Below are positions 6,750 through 7,054 of a stretch of 7,054 nt of DNA, piece by piece. A program made the position numbers and the translations under genes. Within the stretch, counting starts at the first letter, position 1; every line of letters starts with the position of its first letter. Location: contig ONXT01000219.1 in assembly GCA_900321845.1 (NCBI GenBank), forward strand, positions 1-7,054, in the 5' to 3' direction. Below the pieces are notes generated by a model, which made no database searches, had not been told where the DNA came from, and saw only the letters and a program-made list of their open reading frames with translations. The stretch is from an uncultured Bacteroidales bacterium (GTDB lineage: Bacteria; Bacteroidota; Bacteroidia; Bacteroidales; WCHB1-69).

Positions 6750-6777
6750 AATTTCTATCGGTTAAAATTTCAGCGGG

Positions 6778-6785
6778 CAAAGTTA
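6778..6785 (-). promoter_or_regulatory. Promoter -7 element of the TonB-domain/PUR/par unit
   Basis: The minus strand reads TAACTTTG followed by CCCGC, a full match to the Bacteroidota TAnnTTTG consensus, 28 bases before the ATG at 6749. The -33 side is AT-rich without a clear TTTG. The geometry resembles that of the tig promoter. Confidence 0.6.
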
Positions 6786-6806
6786 CAAGTTTTTTTTATA
6801 ATGAAC

Positions 6807-6820
6807 GATATTTAAATATC
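6807..6820. repeat. 14-bp palindrome in the divergent intergenic region
   Basis: GATATTTAAATATC is a perfect palindrome lying between the minus-strand -7 element (6778-6785) and the plus-strand start at 6938. It is followed on the plus strand by a run of six T. It could be an operator shared by the two divergent genes, or chance in AT-rich DNA. Confidence 0.4.
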
Positions 6821-6852
6821 TTTTTTCTTTCAACATTTTCAAAAAAAAGTTG

Positions 6853-6860
6853 TATCTTAG
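6853..6860 (+). promoter_or_regulatory. Candidate -7 element of the plus-strand gene
   Basis: TATCTTAG matches the Bacteroidota TAnnTTTG consensus except for A in place of the last T. It would give a leader of about 70 nt to the ATG at 6938. No strong -33 TTTG is visible; TTTC lies about 21-24 bases upstream. Tentative. Confidence 0.35.
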
Positions 6861-6875
6861 CCGCTCAAAAACACA

Positions 6876-6890
6876 GGTGGGATTTCCACC
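6876..6890 (+). other. Small hairpin in the leader of the plus-strand gene
   Basis: GGTGG-GATTT-CCACC gives a 5-bp stem with a 5-nt loop near the predicted 5' end of the mRNA. No T-run follows, so it is not a terminator. It may stabilise the transcript or play a regulatory part; no known riboswitch is recognised. Confidence 0.35.
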
Positions 6891-6937
6891 CATGATTTTG
6901 TGCTAACGACCTTATACTGTTTGATTTACATAGAAAA

Positions 6938-7054
6938 ATGAAGAGATTATTTTTTAGCATTTCCATCGCGATTTTATTGATTTTTTCCTCCAACTGTCTC
7001 TTTGCCAACGAAAATAATTCGGGAAAAAGCGAGCCGGCCGAGGCCACCCAGACG
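6938..7054 (+). CDS. Exported protein of unknown function (N-terminus only)
   Basis: The ATG at 6938 opens a frame that runs off the right edge after 39 codons. It starts MKRLFFSISIAILLIFSSNC and continues LFANENNSGKSEPAEATQT. A positively charged start, a hydrophobic core and LFA before NEN indicate a signal peptide cut after residue 23. Cys20 is preceded by SSN, a poor lipobox, so a lipoprotein is less likely. The A-rich AGAAAA before the ATG is typical of Bacteroidota starts without a Shine-Dalgarno. The residues after the signal are polar and give no family clue. The gene is divergent from the TonB-domain gene. Confidence 0.75.
   Translation, partial: MKRLFFSISIAILLIFSSNCLFANENNSGKSEPAEATQT

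Noticed and set aside
6306..6815. 169-codon open frame on the plus strand opposite the TonB-domain gene
   Set aside because: It shadows a gene with a signal peptide and a recognisable domain; its product is His-rich and has no recognisable motif.
6892..6906. Mini-ORF ATG ATT TTG TGC TAA in the leader of the plus-strand gene
   Set aside because: Four codons are easily found by chance, with no run of regulatory codons to suggest an attenuator.

Overview
The window looks like ordinary chromosomal sequence from a member of the Bacteroidota, most likely the order Bacteroidales. Four things point there: a PUR-family DUF3276 protein, a DUF5683 protein directly after parB, a trigger factor without a recognisable FKBP signature, and -7 elements of the TAnnTTTG type with no Shine-Dalgarno sequences. 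Almost everything is encoded on the minus strand. No RNA genes, insertion sequences, CRISPR arrays or phage genes were seen. No stretch over 300 bases lacks a gene; the two largest gaps are 3384-3559 and 6750-6937.

Reading in the direction of transcription (high to low coordinates), the first unit begins near 6778 with a TAACTTTG promoter element. It encodes a small secreted TonB-C-domain protein, a PUR-alpha-like nucleic-acid-binding protein (DUF3276), ParA, ParB and a DUF5683 membrane protein. These genes are tightly packed: a 30 bp gap, a 1-base TAATG overlap, a 1 bp gap and a 22 bp gap. The layout suggests one operon built around chromosome segregation. A small hairpin with a T-run at 3429-3453 may end it.

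The second unit begins at a perfect TACTTTTG -7 element (3419-3426) and encodes trigger factor, ClpP and ClpX (ClpX runs off the left edge). This is the familiar protein-quality-control cluster: the ribosome-bound chaperone, the protease chamber and its AAA+ unfoldase.

At the right edge a divergent plus-strand gene starts at 6938. Only its signal peptide and a few further residues are visible.

The region is mainly housekeeping and I do not see a clearly new defence or mobile system. The points most worth a second look are: an Asn at the catalytic Asp position of ClpP; a 64-residue histone-H1-like Lys/Ala/Thr tail on trigger factor; the translational coupling of a PUR protein to ParA; and a few short palindromes and repeats in leader regions.
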